From NCBI GenBank assembly GCA_938048505.1, contig CALIUX010000009.1:1-16847 (forward strand): a DNA stretch of 16,847 bases. Direction: 5' to 3'. Below, in pieces: positions 15,291 to 16,847 of this stretch (its first letter is position 1; each line of letters begins with the position of its first letter). Source of the stretch: an uncultured Pseudomonadales bacterium (GTDB lineage Bacteria; Pseudomonadota; Gammaproteobacteria; Pseudomonadales; Cellvibrionaceae). Made by a program: the position numbers and the translations under genes. Below the pieces are notes generated by a model. The model made no database searches. It worked only from the letters and a program-made list of their open reading frames with translations, and was not told the DNA's origin.

Positions 15291-16745
15291 ATGCATAACT
15301 ACACTGTTGCTCAGCTCGTCAAACAGCTGCAAAACAAAGATGTCTCAAGTCGAGAGCTTACGCAACACTACCTTGACCGTATAGACGCTCACGATCAAGA
15401 ATTAAACAGCTTTATTACCGTCACCGCAGAGCAAGCGCTGGCTAGCGCCGATGCCGCCGACAAGCGCATTGCCCAAGGTGATGCCCCTGCGCTATGCGGC
15501 TTACCCATTGCCCATAAAGATATCTTTTGCACCGAGGGCGTTCTCACGAGCTGCGGCTCCAAGATGCTAGACAACTTTATTGCGCCCTACAATGCGACCT
15601 TGGTCGATAACTATGAGCAAGTAGGCATTGTCAGTTTGGGTAAAACCAACATGGATGAATTTGCCATGGGCTCATCAAATGAGAGCAGTTTTTATGGCCC
15701 CGTCAAAAACCCTTGGGTAACCGATTGCGTACCGGGTGGATCATCGGGTGGATCTGCTGCTGCCGTTGCCGCGCGTTTGGCGCCAGCCGCTACGGCCACC
15801 GATACAGGTGGCTCTATTCGCCAGCCTGCTGCATTGTGTGGCGTGAGTGGCTTGAAGCCTACCTATGGCAGAGTCTCACGCTATGGCATGATCGCCTTTG
15901 CAAGTAGCCTAGATCAAGCAGGTCTTATGGCACAAAGCGCAGAAGATATCGCCTTGCTGCTTGGCCCTATGGCAGGCCATGATCCCAAAGACTCCACTAG
16001 TGTGAATGAGCCGGTTGATGATTACACTCGCCTGCTTAACCAACCTTTAAGTGGGTTACGCATTGGTATTCCAGAAGAGTACTTTGGCGAAGGCCTAAAC
16101 AGCGGTATTGAAACCTGCGTACGTGATGCAATAAAACAACTCGAAGCACTTGGTGCAACCACAAAAGCCATTCGCTTGCCGCACACTCAGTTGTCTGTAC
16201 CGGCTTACTACGTGATTGCTCCAGCCGAGTGTTCAGCTAACCTCTCTCGCTTTGATGGCGTACGGTATGGCCATCGCTGCGAAGATCCAAAAGACCTTGA
16301 TGACCTTTACTGCCGAACACGCAGTGAAGGCTTTGGCGATGAAGTGAAACGTCGCATTATGGTTGGCGCTTACGCACTGAGCGCAGGCTATTACGATGCC
16401 TACTATGCCAAAGCACAAAAAGCTCGCCGCTTAATTCAGCAAGATTTTGTGACGGCTTTTCAGGATGTTGATTTAATTGTAGGCCCAACTACACCCTCAC
16501 CGACTTTCGAATTCGGCAGTAAAGGCAAAGACCCAGTGGCGATGTATCTCGAAGACATTTACACCATTGCAACCAGCCTTGCTGGCTTGCCGGGTATGTC
16601 GATCCCCTGTGGTTTAGTGGATAACAAACCCGTTGGATTGCAAATAATTGGTAACTATTTTAACGAGGCAAAAATGTTAGGTGCTGCACACCAGTTCCAA
16701 CTTGCTACTGACTTCCACACTTTGGCACCCGCCAACTTCGCATAA
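15291..16745 (+). CDS. gatA: Asp-tRNA(Asn)/Glu-tRNA(Gln) amidotransferase subunit A
   Basis: GatA is the glutaminase of the GatCAB complex, releasing ammonia from glutamine and channelling it to GatB. The 484-residue chain matches the family length (about 485) and carries the amidase-signature triad: Lys76 in PIAHKDIF, Ser151 in PGGSSGGS and the nucleophile Ser175 in [10 protein letters not shown]. The C-terminal half contains [10 protein letters not shown] and [11 protein letters not shown], as in other GatA proteins. The ATG at 15291 has a modest TTGGA site about nine bases upstream. Its stop codon overlaps the ribosome site of gatB (TAAGGAG), so the two are tightly linked. Confidence 0.98.
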   Translation: MHNYTVAQLVKQLQNKDVSSRELTQHYLDRIDAHDQELNSFITVTAEQALASADAADKRIAQGDAPALCGLPIAHKDIFCTEGVLTSCGSKMLDNFIAPYNATLVDNYEQVGIVSLGKTNMDEFAMGSSNESSFYGPVKNPWVTDCVPGGSSGGSAAAVAARLAPAATATDTGGSIRQPAALCGVSGLKPTYGRVSRYGMIAFASSLDQAGLMAQSAEDIALLLGPMAGHDPKDSTSVNEPVDDYTRLLNQPLSGLRIGIPEEYFGEGLNSGIETCVRDAIKQLEALGATTKAIRLPHTQLSVPAYYVIAPAECSANLSRFDGVRYGHRCEDPKDLDDLYCRTRSEGFGDEVKRRIMVGAYALSAGYYDAYYAKAQKARRLIQQDFVTAFQDVDLIVGPTTPSPTFEFGSKGKDPVAMYLEDIYTIATSLAGLPGMSIPCGLVDNKPVGLQIIGNYFNEAKMLGAAHQFQLATDFHTLAPANFA

Positions 16746-16758
16746 GGAGCCACTGATT

Positions 16759-16847
16759 ATGGAATGGGAAACCGTTATTGGCCTTGAGATACATGCTCAA
16801 TTAGCCACAAAAAGTAAAATATTTTCGGGCTCTAGCACAGCATTTGG
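16759..16847 (+). CDS. gatB: Asp-tRNA(Asn)/Glu-tRNA(Gln) amidotransferase subunit B, N-terminal part (cut by window end)
   Basis: GatB activates the misacylated tRNA by phosphorylation and transfers ammonia to it. Only the first 29 codons are in the window; the frame starts [15 protein letters not shown] and continues with [10 protein letters not shown], the highly conserved GatB beginning. The ATG at 16759 has AAGGAG nine bases upstream, formed partly by the gatA stop codon. The rest lies beyond the window, so completeness cannot be judged. Confidence 0.95.
   Translation, partial: MEWETVIGLEIHAQLATKSKIFSGSSTAF

Overview
The window looks like ordinary chromosome of a gammaproteobacterium of moderate GC content. 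The order mreB-mreC-mreD-maf-rng-yhdP, read on the minus strand and lying back to back with gatC-gatA-gatB on the plus strand, is a conserved housekeeping arrangement as known from Pseudomonas and relatives (E. coli keeps the mre-to-yhdP part but lacks gatCAB). Protein sequences such as the MreB, MreC and RNase G chains also fit Gammaproteobacteria. I see no phage, transposon, CRISPR array, tRNA or rRNA.

Layout. 1-253: end of a DUF2288 gene on the plus strand, followed by a hairpin terminator. 363-1634 (minus): a 423-residue protein with two methyltransferase-like halves, not recognised as a named family. 1635-2067: AT-rich gap with short direct repeats and a very strong terminator for ppc. 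2068-4683 (minus): ppc. 4826-5464 (plus): an AlkB-type dioxygenase whose end overlaps the end of yhdP. 5461-9561 (minus): yhdP. 9675-11153 (minus): rng. 11296-11961 (minus): maf. 12183-12665, 12668-13513 and 13635-14663 (minus): mreD, mreC and mreB. 14976 to the window end (plus): gatC, gatA and the start of gatB.

How they work together. MreBCD organise lateral cell-wall growth; Maf is a nucleotide pyrophosphatase and RNase G a ribonuclease of the same operon; YhdP is an AsmA-like envelope protein tied to lipid transport to the outer membrane. GatCAB corrects mischarged Glu-tRNA(Gln) and/or Asp-tRNA(Asn). PEP carboxylase refills oxaloacetate and the AlkB-like protein probably repairs alkylated DNA or RNA.

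I found no new multi-gene system. The points most worth a second look are small: an apparent AUU start for mreC, a run of 32 consecutive codons all ending in a pyrimidine just upstream of maf (with three 12-bp tandem repeats in it), an unusual Asn/Gly/Ala-rich insertion in Maf, a perfect 16-bp tandem duplication at the rng stop codon, a TTG start for yhdP, and the double methyltransferase-like protein.
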